Of a stretch of 19,931 bases of DNA, positions 19,640-19,931 are shown piece after piece. Under the pieces are notes generated by a model that saw only the letters and a program-made list of their open reading frames with translations, made no database searches and was not told the DNA's origin. Within the stretch, counting starts at the first letter, position 1; each line of letters begins with the position of its first letter. The stretch lies in contig JALNQF010000607.1 of assembly GCA_028456385.1 (NCBI GenBank), positions 1 through 19,931 on the forward strand, in the 5' to 3' direction. Made by a program: the position numbers and the translations under genes. This DNA is from Ophiosphaerella korrae. Lineage: Eukaryota > Ascomycota > Dothideomycetes > Pleosporales > Phaeosphaeriaceae.

Positions 19640-19931
19640 TATATAATCTATAGGGTAATAAACTTAATTAGTAAGCTAACTACAATAAAGACACGTAATA
19701 GATTTATAATTTATAATCTTAGTAAATACAAAGTATAAAGCTAAGTATATAAGAGATTTATAATTTACAATCTTAGTAAATATAAAGTATAAAGCTAGCT
19801 AAGAAATATAGGTATATAGTTAGTAGTAATACGTATTATTAGGATAGTATTAGTAATTTAATCCTTTAACTATAGAATACTAATACAAGATAGTTATAAA
19901 ATATCTTCTATTATTTATAGTTATTATAGAT
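19640..19931 (+). repeat. TA-rich dispersed repeat, copy B
   Basis: Collinear with copy A (4140-4400) and inverted relative to copy C (8290-8560). The identical stretch with A is 19813-19865. Within B a 43-bp segment is tandemly duplicated (19701-19743 and 19755-19797) and the two units differ only by C/T changes; copy A has one unit. The copy continues beyond the window. Confidence 0.7.

Larger units (their letters stand above)
18812..19931 (+). repeat. TA-rich decayed repeat block interrupting the MFS gene
   Basis: Immediately after the YF codons of the MFS exon the sequence changes to a C-rich repeat and then, from about 18960, to TA-rich decay like that at the window start. It runs past the window end. 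No coding domain is legible. Its last part is copy B of the dispersed repeat. The abrupt loss of MFS homology suggests insertion of a mobile element followed by mutation, or a rearrangement joining two regions. Confidence 0.7.

Overview
The window looks like nuclear DNA of a filamentous ascomycete. Pointers are short spliceosomal introns (56-74 nt) with fungal GT...AG ends, a GPI-anchored CRH-type cell-wall enzyme, RIO1, a COQ11-like gene, small secreted proteins, and retrotransposons degraded in the style of RIP (repeat-induced point mutation). A Dothideomycete, perhaps Pleosporales, fits best, but that is inference from gene flavour and from the alternation of AT-rich and GC-balanced blocks.

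Layout. Positions 1 to about 8,950 form an extremely TA-rich block with no intact gene. Two Ty3/gypsy-type retrotransposon relics can be read through their stop codons: a chromodomain element at about 230-3413 (protease, reverse transcriptase, RNase H, integrase, chromodomain) and an integrase-bearing fragment at about 4810-5900 from a different lineage. A TA-rich repeat sharing an identical 45-nt core occurs at about 4140-4400, inverted at about 8290-8560, and again at about 19640-19931. From about 8,950 the composition becomes balanced and a gene island follows.

The gene island runs from 9,470 to 16,444. It holds, in order: a GH16 CRH-type transglycosylase (minus), a 1.5-kb intergenic gap, RIO1 (plus), a COQ11-like NAD(P)-binding protein (minus, convergent with RIO1), a cysteine-rich small secreted protein (minus), and a two-motif beta/gamma-crystallin-like secreted protein (minus). 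Three of these genes carry one intron each, so an uninterrupted open reading frame gives the wrong protein; exon boundaries are stated in each entry. After 1.5 kb with no recognised gene comes a decayed anion:cation-symporter-type MFS transporter (about 17990-18811). It is cut off just after an intron by a second TA-rich repeat block that runs to the window end. That block starts with a C-rich 26-bp tandem repeat that has escaped decay.

The genes do not form a pathway. The recurring theme is cell surface and secretion: one GPI-anchored wall enzyme and two small secreted proteins, interleaved with two housekeeping genes and bordered by decayed transposons. That layout is typical of effector-like loci in plant-associated fungi. 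I found no convincing novel multi-gene system. The most interesting items are the two secreted proteins and the transporter broken by a repeat.
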